Below are positions 51,402 through 60,191 of a stretch of DNA of 64,000 nucleotides, one piece after another. Source of the DNA: Anaerolineae bacterium. GTDB lineage: Bacteria; Chloroflexota; Anaerolineae; 4572-78; J111. Position numbers and translations under genes: made by a program. Under the pieces are notes generated by a model. It worked only from the letters and a program-made list of their open reading frames with translations, did no database searches and had not been told where the DNA came from. The stretch is from the NCBI GenBank assembly GCA_023151115.1, contig JAKLJP010000038.1:11395-75394 (forward strand), in the 5' to 3' direction. Position 1 is the stretch's first letter, and the number at the start of each line of letters is the position of its first letter.

Positions 51402-51749
51402 CTACGCCGGGGGCGGGGCTTTTGGGTCGCCGCTTTCGCCTTTGCCGATGAGGATATCTTTTTTGGCTTTCAGGTCTCTGGCGTCAATCCCAATGCCGGA
51501 AGGATTATGCGCTGTACCTTCCTCGATGACAATATCGCCGGCGGTTGACTCCAGCTTTTCGGCCCTGACGCCGGCCGGGGGTGGCGCAGCCGGTCGAGCG
51601 GGCGGGCGGGGGGCGGCGTTTTCGCCCGACAGACCCAGGTCAAACCCCAGACCTTTCAGGGTCAGGCTAACCTTTTGCCGAAAGGCGATGATCACCGCCA
51701 GGATCACCAGGGCGATGATAATCAGAGCGATAACGGATAAGGTGTCCAT
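51402..51749 (-). CDS. Small membrane-anchored protein upstream of the DGR target
   Basis: A 115-residue protein: one N-terminal transmembrane helix (residues 4-24, VIALIIIALVILAVIIAF), a Pro/Ala linker (about 48-60) and a C-terminal segment with short strand-turn repeats (GDIVIEEGTAHNPSGIGIDA..KKDILIGKG) that resembles a small beta-solenoid. No known domain is recognised. ATG 51749 has GGAGGG five bases upstream. It ends 20 bp before the NACHT gene, so it is co-transcribed and may be the membrane partner or effector of the sensor (inference). Confidence 0.7.
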   Translation of the reverse strand: MDTLSVIALIIIALVILAVIIAFRQKVSLTLKGLGFDLGLSGENAAPRPPARPAAPPPAGVRAEKLESTAGDIVIEEGTAHNPSGIGIDARDLKAKKDILIGKGESGDPKAPPPA

Positions 51750-51857
51750 AGAATCCCTCCTAAAAAAATAGCAGACGGTAGACAGGGAAATGCGATAACT
51801 CTGCAACCTTGCTACCCTCCCAAAAAAATTGATGATATAGGAGTTACGCGGTTCAAG

Positions 51858-51899
51858 GTAGTTTAGCCCCTCGTGGGCGGGCACAAGGCCCTAAACTAC
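51858..51899. repeat. GTAGTTTAG palindrome, relative of 12779-12824
   Basis: Outer arms GTAGTTTAG / CTAAACTAC and inner CCCTCGTG / CACAAGGCC. Against 12779-12824 the CACAAGGCCCT core is conserved while both outer arms changed together, preserving pairing. Confidence 0.65.
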
Positions 51900-52324
51900 A
51901 GCCCAATTGCGTAACTCATATTATTTTTTGGCTCATGTTAAGTACTAGTGCAAAGCAGGCCGGGCTCCCACGCCCGGCCCTCGGCGGCGTGGGAGCCGCC
52001 TCCGCTAAATTGCACTTGTTCTATACATGAGCCTATTTTTTTTGGTGATAATTGTGCCGGTCAAGAGCAAGATTTTCAGAATAAAAGGACAAAAATCCTT
52101 CAATTCTACTGATCCTGCTCTGACTTTCAGCTACAACCTTAAATTTGTCAGCCAATCAGTGATGAATATAGTAAAATTTTGATCTAATGTCAATAACTTT
52201 GCCATCTTGGGTGCGTTCGGATTTGGGGGCAGATTTTGTAGGTCACGTTGCTAACTTGACCGTTGCGTGGGCAATTTGCTAAATTGCCCTACAGTTGCCC
52301 TAAAAAGTGAGCACGCCTACCATC

Positions 52325-52353
52325 TTGGTAAATAGGTTGAACCGTGTTATGAT
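52325..52353 (+). promoter_or_regulatory. Promoter for the acyl-CoA dehydrogenase-like gene
   Basis: -35 TTGGTA (52325-52330), 17-base spacer, -10 TATGAT (52348-52353). A palindrome lies between it and the coding start. Confidence 0.5.
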
Positions 52354-52446
52354 TATTGGCGTTAAATTTCATGAGGAGAAACGTGAAACGTGATGCGTAA
52401 TGCGTGAGAAAATTTCACGCATCACGCATCACGCATCAAAAAACTT

Positions 52447-53598
52447 ATGCCTCCTAATCCATCCTCCACCCTCGAACTCGCCCAAACTCTGGCCCGCGAC
52501 TTTGCCGCCCGCGCCGACGAGGCCGACCGGCTGGCCCGGCTGCCGGGGGAAGATGTCCAGGCGTTGAAAGATTCCGGCTACCTGAGCCTGAGCATTCCCC
52601 AGGAGTACGGCGGGGCGGGGTTATCGCTGCGGGATTGTCTGGCCGCGCAGTTGGAGCTGGCCCAGGGCAGCGGTTCGACGGCGCTGGTGGCCGGGATGCA
52701 GTTGCACCTGTTCGGCCACGCCCGCGAAATCCGGCCCTGGCCGGAGGCCACCTTTGCCTGGCTGTGCCAAGAGGCAGCCAACGGTGGGTTGTTCAACAAT
52801 GTTGCCAGCGAACCGCTGCTGGGCAGCCCGTCGCGGGGCGGTTTGCCCGCTACCACTGCCGAACCCACTTCTGATGGCGCAGGTTGGGTCATCAACGGCC
52901 ACAAAACCTGGACGACCGGCGGCAAACATCTGACCCACATGATCGTCAGCACCCGGCTTGAGAACGATCCGGCCTGGTTGTTGGTCCGGCAAGACAGTCC
53001 TGGCGTCGAGTGGGTTGAAACCTGGGGCGACTCGCTCAGCCTGCGGGCCAGCGACAGCCACGACGTTTACTTTAAAGATGTAGTCGTGCCGGGCCATCAC
53101 TTGCTCCAGCGAGGAGTGACGCCCGCTCAGGCGGCGCCCAGCGCCTGGTTTCCCATGATCATGTCCGCCGTTTATTTGGGGACAGCCCTGGCGGCGCGGA
53201 ATACGGTCATCCAATTCGCCCTGGAACGAGTGCCGACGGCCCTGGGCAAGCCGATTGCCACCCTGCCCAAAATTCAGCGCCAGATTGGCGAAATTGACCT
53301 GGCTTTGCAGGCGGCCCAGGCCCTCATGTTCGAGGTGGCCGGGCAGTGGACCGGCGAGGCCGAGAACCGGCGCGCCCTTTACCCGCGTATTGTGGCGGTC
53401 AAGCACCTCATCACCGAAACGGCCAACACCGTCACCGATCAAGCCCTGCGGATTGCCGGCGGCCTGAGCCTGACCAAATCGCTGCCGCTGGAGCGCTACT
53501 TCCGCGATGTTCGGGCCGGGCTGATGCAGCCGCCTTCGGGCGACACGGCCCTGGAAATTATCGGGCAGCAGGCGATTGAGCATATAAAGCACCTCTAA
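52447..53598 (+). CDS. Acyl-CoA dehydrogenase family protein
   Basis: A 383-residue flavoprotein of the acyl-CoA dehydrogenase fold: N-terminal helical domain (YLSLSIPQEYGGAGL), middle beta domain (GWVINGHKTWTTGG, about residues 142-155) and C-terminal helical domain ending RYFRDVRAGLMQPPSGDTALEI. I do not see the usual catalytic Glu in its expected context, and the shape is closer to the DszC/hydroxylase-like branch, which uses reduced flavin and O2, so dehydrogenase activity should not be assumed. The ATG at 52447 lies next to a repeat and lacks a Shine-Dalgarno. It stands alone, with no beta-oxidation neighbours. Confidence 0.85.
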   Translation: MPPNPSSTLELAQTLARDFAARADEADRLARLPGEDVQALKDSGYLSLSIPQEYGGAGLSLRDCLAAQLELAQGSGSTALVAGMQLHLFGHAREIRPWPEATFAWLCQEAANGGLFNNVASEPLLGSPSRGGLPATTAEPTSDGAGWVINGHKTWTTGGKHLTHMIVSTRLENDPAWLLVRQDSPGVEWVETWGDSLSLRASDSHDVYFKDVVVPGHHLLQRGVTPAQAAPSAWFPMIMSAVYLGTALAARNTVIQFALERVPTALGKPIATLPKIQRQIGEIDLALQAAQALMFEVAGQWTGEAENRRALYPRIVAVKHLITETANTVTDQALRIAGGLSLTKSLPLERYFRDVRAGLMQPPSGDTALEIIGQQAIEHIKHL

Positions 53599-53754
53599 CC
53601 GGTTACGAGTGATTGGGCGCTCGTCTACTGATAAATTGATGCAAAAACTACTCGGATTTAGAATTTGTTTTCTAGAACTCATTCAGATAAGATTTCATCC
53701 AAATACCCAATCTTGAACATCTCTCTAAAGTGAAGCCAGGCAAAGAGAAAAATT

Positions 53755-54138
53755 ATGGCTAAAACAGCGGCTCAAGTAACAGATGAAGAAATGGCTGTAT
53801 ATCGAACCACAGCCCAACGGCGAGAAGAGCAGGAACGCCAGGAACAGATACAACGAAGGCAACGGGCATTGTCTTTGGCTCAACAGGCAGCCAGGCTTCT
53901 CCGAACAGACTTTCAGGCCAAGCAGGTGATCCTTTTTGGATCATTAGCGCGCGGCGATTTTTTCCATCGGCGTTCAGATATTGATTTGGTTGTAACAGGC
54001 GTAAAGAGCCAGGACTTTTGGCGAGCCTGGAGTGCTCTGGACAAACTGGGGGGTGAATTTGAAATAGATTTGGTAGATATCGAAACGGCTTCACCAAGCT
54101 TACATTTAGTTCTTGAACAGGAAGGAATTGAGCTATGA
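53755..54138 (+). CDS. MNT-type nucleotidyltransferase (antitoxin)
   Basis: A 127-residue protein with a charged N-terminal helix (QRREEQERQEQIQRRQRAL, about 21-40) and a minimal nucleotidyltransferase core: GSLARGDFFHRRSDIDLVV (about residues 62-80), with the GSxxxG motif and the D-x-D metal pair, plus a third acidic strand EIDLVD. Such MNT proteins AMPylate and neutralise HEPN toxins. Its stop overlaps the next gene by four bases (ATGA), the standard arrangement. Confidence 0.88.
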   Translation: MAKTAAQVTDEEMAVYRTTAQRREEQERQEQIQRRQRALSLAQQAARLLRTDFQAKQVILFGSLARGDFFHRRSDIDLVVTGVKSQDFWRAWSALDKLGGEFEIDLVDIETASPSLHLVLEQEGIEL

Positions 54139-54623
54139 CGCTCCGCCAGAAAGCGCTTGCCCAACGGATTCGCCTGGAAATAGATGCTTTAGAGCAAACT
54201 ACTGCGGCCATTGACCGGCATTGGCAACGAGCCAAAACGTCGGGTGCGGACCAAGACGCTTTTCTTAATTCGGTTGCTCTCAATTTGCATAGTTTCTATA
54301 ACGGCCTGGAACGAACCATGGAATTGATTGCCCTGGAAATGGATGGCGGAACTCTTGGTGGAGAAACCTGGCATACTGAATTGTTACGCCAGATGACGAT
54401 GGAATTACCTGCGGTGCGGCCAGCAGTTTTAAGCACAGAGGCCAGTCAAAATTTAGATGAGTATCGCAAGTTTCGGCATAGAGTGCGCAATATCTATGCT
54501 ATCCAGCTAAATCCTGCCCGCATGGAATACCTGGTTGTAAATTTACCCTCAATATGGTTGCAGACTCGTACAGAATTATTGGCTTTTGCTAATTTCCTCG
54601 AGGGTCTGGAGAACCACGAGTGA
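54135..54623 (+). CDS. HepT-like HEPN-domain protein (toxin)
   Basis: A 162-residue all-helical protein with the HEPN-like active segment FRHRVRNIY near residue 118. Catalysis in HEPN RNases uses R-x4-6-H; this HepT-like subfamily has RHxxRNxY instead, as also seen in MNT partners of this type. Residues 43-65 (NSVALNLHSFYNGLERTMELI) match the conserved helix of HepT-like proteins. It is translationally coupled to the MNT gene, and its stop overlaps the GTG of the following lipoprotein gene. Confidence 0.85.
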   Translation: MTLRQKALAQRIRLEIDALEQTTAAIDRHWQRAKTSGADQDAFLNSVALNLHSFYNGLERTMELIALEMDGGTLGGETWHTELLRQMTMELPAVRPAVLSTEASQNLDEYRKFRHRVRNIYAIQLNPARMEYLVVNLPSIWLQTRTELLAFANFLEGLENHE

Positions 54624-57292
54624 TTTTGCGCTCTTTATTACTCATCCTCCTCTCTGTCCATTTAACTACCTGCCAAACCACACCCCTCCCCGCTACGGCC
54701 ACGCCGGTGGCAGCTATCCAAACCCCTCTCCTTTCACCCACTTCAACCCCCTCCCCTGCTGTCACCTTGTCACCCCTTCCCCTTGTCACCCCCTCGCCTC
54801 CCGTGTCCTCGCCTCTTCGCCTCACGCCCACCGCCCCCCTGCCCTTGAGCGCCTTTCCCCGCCCCAAAGACGACAACGGCCTGGGCATCCATTGGAGCAC
54901 TCACCTCTACGCCCAATCCGACGAGGCCACCGGCTATTTTGTTTCAGAATTAGCCCGGATGAACATCAAATGGGTCAAACTGCTGGTGGACGGCCTGAAT
55001 AACCGCGACTACGATGAAACCATTGATGAATTGGTCAAACGCGACATCATGCCGGTCATCCGCATTTACCGGCAGTGCAACACCCCTTATGATGCTGAGG
55101 ATTTAACCGCCCTGGTGCGCCATTATGTGGCCAAGGGCGTCTACTATTACGACCTGTACAATGAACCCAACCAGCCCGGCGAAAGCGGCGGCTGGTGCGA
55201 GGGCGACGGCGAACCGCAGCCGGAATATCTGGCCGAAATCTGGGCCGATGCGGCCCGGACCATCTATTTGGCCGGCGGCTACCCCGGCCTGCCCTCCTTT
55301 TTTGCCCCCGGCCAGAAGCAGCCGGAGTGGCGCGATGATTTCTTTTATCGCTTTTTCGACGCTTTGCGGGAGCAGGGCAACGAAGAGGTGCTCTATTTTT
55401 CTTGGGCCTCGATTCATAACTACACCATCAATCACCCGCCGACCTACCCCTATGATGAAGTCAACCAAACCGGCCGCCTGCTGACCGAAGCCGAAATCGA
55501 ACGATACGGCTTGACCCAGGCCCAGGCCGCGGAAATCAATTTGAACCGCCGCGTGGCCGGGATTTTGCGAAAGCGGCTGTTGACCCCGGAGGATGGGCGT
55601 GAATTGGGGTTGGATAAAGCCACCCTTGATGAAATCAACCGCCGCTTTAGCGCCGGCGAGTTGATGGGCTTTAACATTTACGACGACAACACCTGCTTTT
55701 TCCAATTTATCGCCTTTCGCAACCAGTTTTACGATTTGTTTGGCTTTGAAATTCCCATAATTTCAACCGAAGGCGGAGCGACTAGAGGGTCGGGCGAAGA
55801 CCCGCGCTACCCGGTGGTGGATGGTCAAACCGTAGCCGAATGGACGCTCTGGACGGCCGATTATATGCTCGACGATGCGCCGGATTACTACTTTGCCAGT
55901 ATGACCTGGCTGTTAGCCCAACGCGCTTTGGATTACGAGGAGCCGGTCTGGGAGAAAAACGCCTGGTATCACAACCGCGAGGGCGACCAGGAGCCGGTGG
56001 TGGAGGCGTTGAAGCAGCGGCCTCGGCTGGAGGAAGCCCGGCGATTGTGTTTTGAGGCTGAGGCTAAGGCTGAGGCAGGTTATCGAGAGTTGGTTAAGGC
56101 GCAAGTGGAGGTTGAAAAATGTCTGGAAGCGGGGGTGACGCCGCAGCCGGGGCGCAATCCGCTGGCTCAGTACCCTCGCCCGGAAGGGGATAACGGGCGC
56201 GGGCTGCACGGCTCGCCGACCAACCAGGCTTTGCCTAAAGACGTGGTGGATTATTTTACGCCGGAACTGCGGGCTATGAACATCAAATGGTTCAAATTTT
56301 TGCAAGACGACGCGCCGGAAGTGACCGATCCCTATTTGATCGAACAGTTGACCGCCAACGGCATCGAGCCGGTAATGCGGGTCTATAAGCCGTTTAACGA
56401 GCCATATCAGCATTTGCCGGAGCTAGTTCCCCAGGCCGTCGAGTTGGGCGTTCATTATTTTGAGCTTTACAACGAACCCAACGTGGCCGGTCCTGCCGGC
56501 GGCTGGCCGGAGGGGGAGCCGATCAACGTCGAGCGCATGGTTGATTTGTGGCTGGCGGCGGCGCAGGAGGTGCATGCCGCCGGGGGGCATCCCAGCCTGC
56601 CGCCTTTGGCCGGCGGCGGAACCATGGATGACTTGCTTTTTCTGCGCCAATTTCTGGCCGGGGTGCGGGCTAGGGGGCAAGCCGAGGTTTTGCCCGGCGC
56701 GTGGCTGGCCCTGCACAATTACTTCCTCAACCACCCCCTCGATTACCCAACCGACCCGGTCAATGTCAACGATGTTCCCTTGACCGAGGCCGAAATTGCC
56801 GAGCGTGGGTTGACGCCGGAGCAGGTCGAAGCCATCAACCACGCCCGCCGCATCGCCAAGCGGCCGCGCGACCAGGGCGGTTTTTGGGTTGGCAATACCC
56901 TGGATGAAGATTCTAACGCTTTTCGTAAATTCGATGCTTACGCAAAGGTGTTTTACCGGCGTTTTGGCTATTACCTGCCGGTGATTGGCACCGAGGGGGG
57001 GGCCATCATCGGTGCGGCGGAGGATCCGCGCTATCCGCCGGTGCGGGAGGAAGATTTGACTACATTGACTCTGGACGCCTATCACGCCGTGCTGGACGAC
57101 GCCCCGCCCTACTTCTTTGCCCAAACCCCTTGGCTCATGGCCAATAAGGCCGGGGAGCACGAGGATGAACGGTTTGAGCAAGCGGCCTGGTATAAAGATC
57201 GAGCAGGGACAGTGTTGCCGGTGGTCGAGGCGCTAAAAAAAGACCCGCGCAAAGAGGAGGTGCGGGTTTGGAAAGAACCGGAATTTCAGTAG
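54620..57292 (+). CDS. Lipoprotein with two tandem GH-A-type glycosidase-like domains
   Basis: An 890-residue secreted protein. A lipoprotein signal peptide ends in LTTC (Cys near 18) and a Pro/Ser/Thr linker made of CTTGTCACCCC/CTCGCCTC repeats follows (to about 75). Two homologous domains come next, about 78-460 and 515-875. Each has a strand ending in YNEPN (near 180 and 617; candidate acid/base Glu) and a later TEGG (near 383 and 791; candidate nucleophile), the layout of clan GH-A (TIM-barrel) enzymes such as GH5/GH39. A Glu/Ala coiled spacer (EAEAKAEAGYREL) from GAGGCTAAGGCT repeats joins them. Start GTG 54620 overlaps the HEPN stop. No substrate can be inferred. Confidence 0.78.
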   Translation: MILRSLLLILLSVHLTTCQTTPLPATATPVAAIQTPLLSPTSTPSPAVTLSPLPLVTPSPPVSSPLRLTPTAPLPLSAFPRPKDDNGLGIHWSTHLYAQSDEATGYFVSELARMNIKWVKLLVDGLNNRDYDETIDELVKRDIMPVIRIYRQCNTPYDAEDLTALVRHYVAKGVYYYDLYNEPNQPGESGGWCEGDGEPQPEYLAEIWADAARTIYLAGGYPGLPSFFAPGQKQPEWRDDFFYRFFDALREQGNEEVLYFSWASIHNYTINHPPTYPYDEVNQTGRLLTEAEIERYGLTQAQAAEINLNRRVAGILRKRLLTPEDGRELGLDKATLDEINRRFSAGELMGFNIYDDNTCFFQFIAFRNQFYDLFGFEIPIISTEGGATRGSGEDPRYPVVDGQTVAEWTLWTADYMLDDAPDYYFASMTWLLAQRALDYEEPVWEKNAWYHNREGDQEPVVEALKQRPRLEEARRLCFEAEAKAEAGYRELVKAQVEVEKCLEAGVTPQPGRNPLAQYPRPEGDNGRGLHGSPTNQALPKDVVDYFTPELRAMNIKWFKFLQDDAPEVTDPYLIEQLTANGIEPVMRVYKPFNEPYQHLPELVPQAVELGVHYFELYNEPNVAGPAGGWPEGEPINVERMVDLWLAAAQEVHAAGGHPSLPPLAGGGTMDDLLFLRQFLAGVRARGQAEVLPGAWLALHNYFLNHPLDYPTDPVNVNDVPLTEAEIAERGLTPEQVEAINHARRIAKRPRDQGGFWVGNTLDEDSNAFRKFDAYAKVFYRRFGYYLPVIGTEGGAIIGAAEDPRYPPVREEDLTTLTLDAYHAVLDDAPPYFFAQTPWLMANKAGEHEDERFEQAAWYKDRAGTVLPVVEALKKDPRKEEVRVWKEPEFQ

Positions 57293-57513
57293 CATCGTCA
57301 GAATAAATTACAGCTTTTCGGGAGGTAACCGGGACGATATTGACTACAGGCAACAACTCATTCACCCGTTCTCGGCTGATTATAAGAACGATTGCCTAAA
57401 CTATCAGTGATAAATTGGCGTTTGAGAACTGTTGTCGTCATTTTTTGCTCCAACTGAAAGTTTCTCAAAGTATTATAGCATGAAAAGCAAATGATTGTCT
57501 TCAGTATCAGGCT
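57293..57513. other. 221-bp convergent gap
   Basis: Between the glycosidase-like lipoprotein and the STAND gene. I see no hairpin repeat, terminator or open frame with coding character. Confidence 0.5.
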
Positions 57514-60096
57514 TCATGAATTCAACTGCTGTAGCAGGCTGTCCGCTTCCTCCACCCGATCCAGCCGGCCAAGCTGCTCATAGATGGCGCGGGCCTGTTC
57601 AGCGTAAGTTTGGGCCAGGGGGATATTGTGACGGGCCTGGTGCAGACTGGCCAGGCGCAAAAAGGCTTTGGCAATTTGGCGAAGCCAGTTATGCTCGGTG
57701 GCTATGGCCTGGGCGCGCAGAATCACTTTTTCGGCCAAATCCAACTGGCCTGTTTGCAAATAATTTTCCCCCAGCCGCAGCAGGGCCTGGGTTTCATCAA
57801 AGTGAAAGTCTTCGGCTGAAGCCATCTCAACCACCAATTCCAGAGCGTCGTTGGCCTGGTCCCATTCCTGGCGCTGCGAATAATAGTAAGCCCTGATCCG
57901 GTGGGCGCGAATTTTGGTCCGGGGTGTGACTGCCTGGGCCAGAGCTTTTTCAAAGTGCTGCTGGGCCGCCGGGTGGTCCTGACGTTCCAGCGCCCAGCGC
58001 GCTAACAGGGTTTCCGCCGCCGCCAGGCAGTCGGATAAATCAGCCTCCTGGGCGATGAGTTGTCCGGTTCTCAAATGATTCAGCGCCGCTTCCTGGTCGC
58101 CGACGGCGCTCAGGGCGTAGCCCAGCGCGTCAATATGCAGCCAGGCCCGCATTTCCTGATCGCCCAATTTTTCGGCGGCCACCAACGCTTTTTCGGCCAG
58201 TTCAATCCGTTTGGATAAAGTGACCGGCGACAGGGCCAGGGGATGCACAATGCCCACAAAAATAGTTTGCACCGCCGGCCAGTTCGACTCGGCATAAGCC
58301 TGTTCCAGGGCTAGATACAAATTTTCAAGCTCCGGCCCAATCAGTTGGTTATCATAGTTTGAACCGGCCCAGTAGTGCGAGCCAATTTGTTCCTGGCAAA
58401 AGTTGGCAAAGTACTCGATGTAACGCTGCCATAACTCCGGGTTTTCAGCCCCGGCGGCAAAGGTTTTGGTTAGTGGTAACAACCAGAAGCGGTTGCCCTG
58501 CTTGTTGACCAGCGACAGCTTCTCCAGCGCCACCAGCCCTTCATCCCGGTCCAACTCCGGCGTGTTCGCCACAAACCCCAAAGCCTCGCGGCTGCCATCC
58601 TTGGCAAAAAGAGAGAGCGCCAGCAGCAGAGTGTGAGCCGGTTTGCCCCGGATGCGCTCGACCGCGCCCTCAAAGCAAAAGCGGGCGATGTCGCTGGTGG
58701 GCTGGCTCAAACGGGCCAGCACCGCCTCGACCTGATACCCCAACCCCATCTGGGCAATACTCCAGGCCAGGGCCAGGGGCACGCCGCCGGTGCGGTCGTA
58801 CAGGCGGCGGGCTTCCTCGGCGGTCAGGGTGACGCCCTTCTTTTCACATTCGTGGGCAATTAACTTTTCGGCGTCGGCCCAAATCATGCCGACCAGCCGC
58901 ACCGGGTAAGCCACGTCCAGGCGGTGGCGGGTGGTAATAATGGCTTTGGCCGGCGCGGGCAGCTCGCGCAAAAAAGCCAGCACCGCTTCGTCGTCCACGG
59001 TTTCCAGGTTGTCCACCAGCAGCAGGGTACGCTGGCGGGTCAGGGCGCGGCGGACAATTTCGGCTTGCTCTTCGGGGCGAGCCTCGGTAATCTCCTCATG
59101 CTGCAAGGCAATGGCAATGGCGGTATAAATGTCATCCAGGGTACGCAGGGCCTGGGGGCGGGTGGCAATACCCTCGGCGGTCAGCACGGTTTGCTTGGCG
59201 CTGGCCCAGACGATGGCTTCAAAACGTTCTTCTGGGGGAATCCGGTCGAAGTTGCGCAGGTAACGATGGGCGACTTCCAGGGCCAGCGCGCTTTTGCCAA
59301 TGCCGCCGATACCGTCAATCGTTACCAGGGCATGCTGCGAGTGGGGATAAGGCCGCAAGATGCGGACCACCTGGGACATCTCGGCCTCGCGGCCCACAAA
59401 GCGGCCATAATCGGGCTGGGGTAAATTGTGGAACACTTTGGGCGGGGCCGGCAGGGCCAGAGCTGCCCCGCCAGGGAGTAATTTCTGCTCGGCCACAGCC
59501 TCGGTCAGTTGCAGTAGCGCCTCGCGCAGACCGGAGTTTAGCCCGGCCAAGGCTTGTAGTTGAGCTTTTTGAATGGCGACCTGTTCACGGGCGGCTTCGG
59601 CGGTGAGGCGCTGGAAAAGCAGGCTGTAAATGGGCTGAAGTTCAGGCAGGCTCATCAACTCTTCAGCCAGACATTTCAGCAGATAGGTAACAGCCTGATC
59701 CACCCGCTCGCGGTTGCGGCGTTGGGGCAGCACGGTGGCAAAAGAGTGGGCAATCACTTCCCGGTCGTCGCTTTCAAAGACGCCGGGCCGCCTGACGACC
59801 GCCAGCAAAGCCGCCTGAATCTCCTGATTGTTGAAAAACTCTTTATCGGCGGCAATGGCCGCGACCAGGTCTTCATCCTGGGCTTCGTACTCGACTACAA
59901 AGCGCCGGGCGGCGCGCTTTAGACTGTCCTCAAAAGCCTGGTTGAAGGCGGCGTTGGAGCGCAGCTTCTTGATCCTGGCCGCTGCCTCATCACTCAGGAA
60001 TTTTTTGGCCTGGTCGGAGACAAAATCAACCAGCGCGTCGCCAACCGCCTGTTTGAGGTTAGCCGGGATCAGTTGCAGCAGGTCAAGTTGGAGCAT
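57514..60096 (-). CDS. STAND NTPase (NB-ARC-like) with C-terminal TPR repeats
   Basis: An 860-residue signal-transduction ATPase. The N-terminal 220 residues are helical with no recognised effector. The NTPase starts with FVGREAEM (233-240), then Walker A GIGGIGKSA (262-270), Walker B LLLVDNLE (358-365), an arginine sensor TTRHRLD and the GGVPLAL motif (GxP). A winged-helix-like region and at least five TPR-type helical pairs (about 600-860, e.g. GDQEAALNHLRTGQLIA) complete it. Such proteins are inactive until a ligand binds the repeats, and many act as antiphage sensors. ATG 60096 is chosen by homology-like start; the Shine-Dalgarno is weak. No partner gene is adjacent. Confidence 0.85.
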   Translation of the reverse strand: MLQLDLLQLIPANLKQAVGDALVDFVSDQAKKFLSDEAAARIKKLRSNAAFNQAFEDSLKRAARRFVVEYEAQDEDLVAAIAADKEFFNNQEIQAALLAVVRRPGVFESDDREVIAHSFATVLPQRRNRERVDQAVTYLLKCLAEELMSLPELQPIYSLLFQRLTAEAAREQVAIQKAQLQALAGLNSGLREALLQLTEAVAEQKLLPGGAALALPAPPKVFHNLPQPDYGRFVGREAEMSQVVRILRPYPHSQHALVTIDGIGGIGKSALALEVAHRYLRNFDRIPPEERFEAIVWASAKQTVLTAEGIATRPQALRTLDDIYTAIAIALQHEEITEARPEEQAEIVRRALTRQRTLLLVDNLETVDDEAVLAFLRELPAPAKAIITTRHRLDVAYPVRLVGMIWADAEKLIAHECEKKGVTLTAEEARRLYDRTGGVPLALAWSIAQMGLGYQVEAVLARLSQPTSDIARFCFEGAVERIRGKPAHTLLLALSLFAKDGSREALGFVANTPELDRDEGLVALEKLSLVNKQGNRFWLLPLTKTFAAGAENPELWQRYIEYFANFCQEQIGSHYWAGSNYDNQLIGPELENLYLALEQAYAESNWPAVQTIFVGIVHPLALSPVTLSKRIELAEKALVAAEKLGDQEMRAWLHIDALGYALSAVGDQEAALNHLRTGQLIAQEADLSDCLAAAETLLARWALERQDHPAAQQHFEKALAQAVTPRTKIRAHRIRAYYYSQRQEWDQANDALELVVEMASAEDFHFDETQALLRLGENYLQTGQLDLAEKVILRAQAIATEHNWLRQIAKAFLRLASLHQARHNIPLAQTYAEQARAIYEQLGRLDRVEEADSLLQQLNS

Positions 60097-60137
60097 GGGT
60101 TTATGGCAACTCCAAGAGGCAATGAGCAAAAGTTCGC

Positions 60138-60188
60138 GAAATGTGATGCGTGATGCCTCTAGGCAAAATCTCTCACGCATCACATTTC
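60138..60188. repeat. GTGATGCGTGATGC palindrome
   Basis: AAATGTGATGCGTGATGCC faces TCTCACGCATCACATTTC. It lies directly after the ABC ATPase stop and may end that transcript. Confidence 0.65.
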
Positions 60189-60191
60189 AGT

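Larger units (their letters stand above)
51750..52446. other. 697-bp gene-free divergent region with several palindromes
   Basis: Contains the GTAGTTTAG palindrome (51858-51899), a composite hairpin AGTGCAA (51947) / TTGCACT (52010) with inner GGGCTCCCACGCC / GGCGTGGGAGCC, a perfect GGGCAATTT/AAATTGCCC hairpin (52269-52289) and a GATGCGTAATGCGTGA / TCACGCATCACGCATC palindrome (52391-52438). The promoter for the acyl-CoA dehydrogenase is inside; none was convincing for the DGR operon. Confidence 0.55.
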
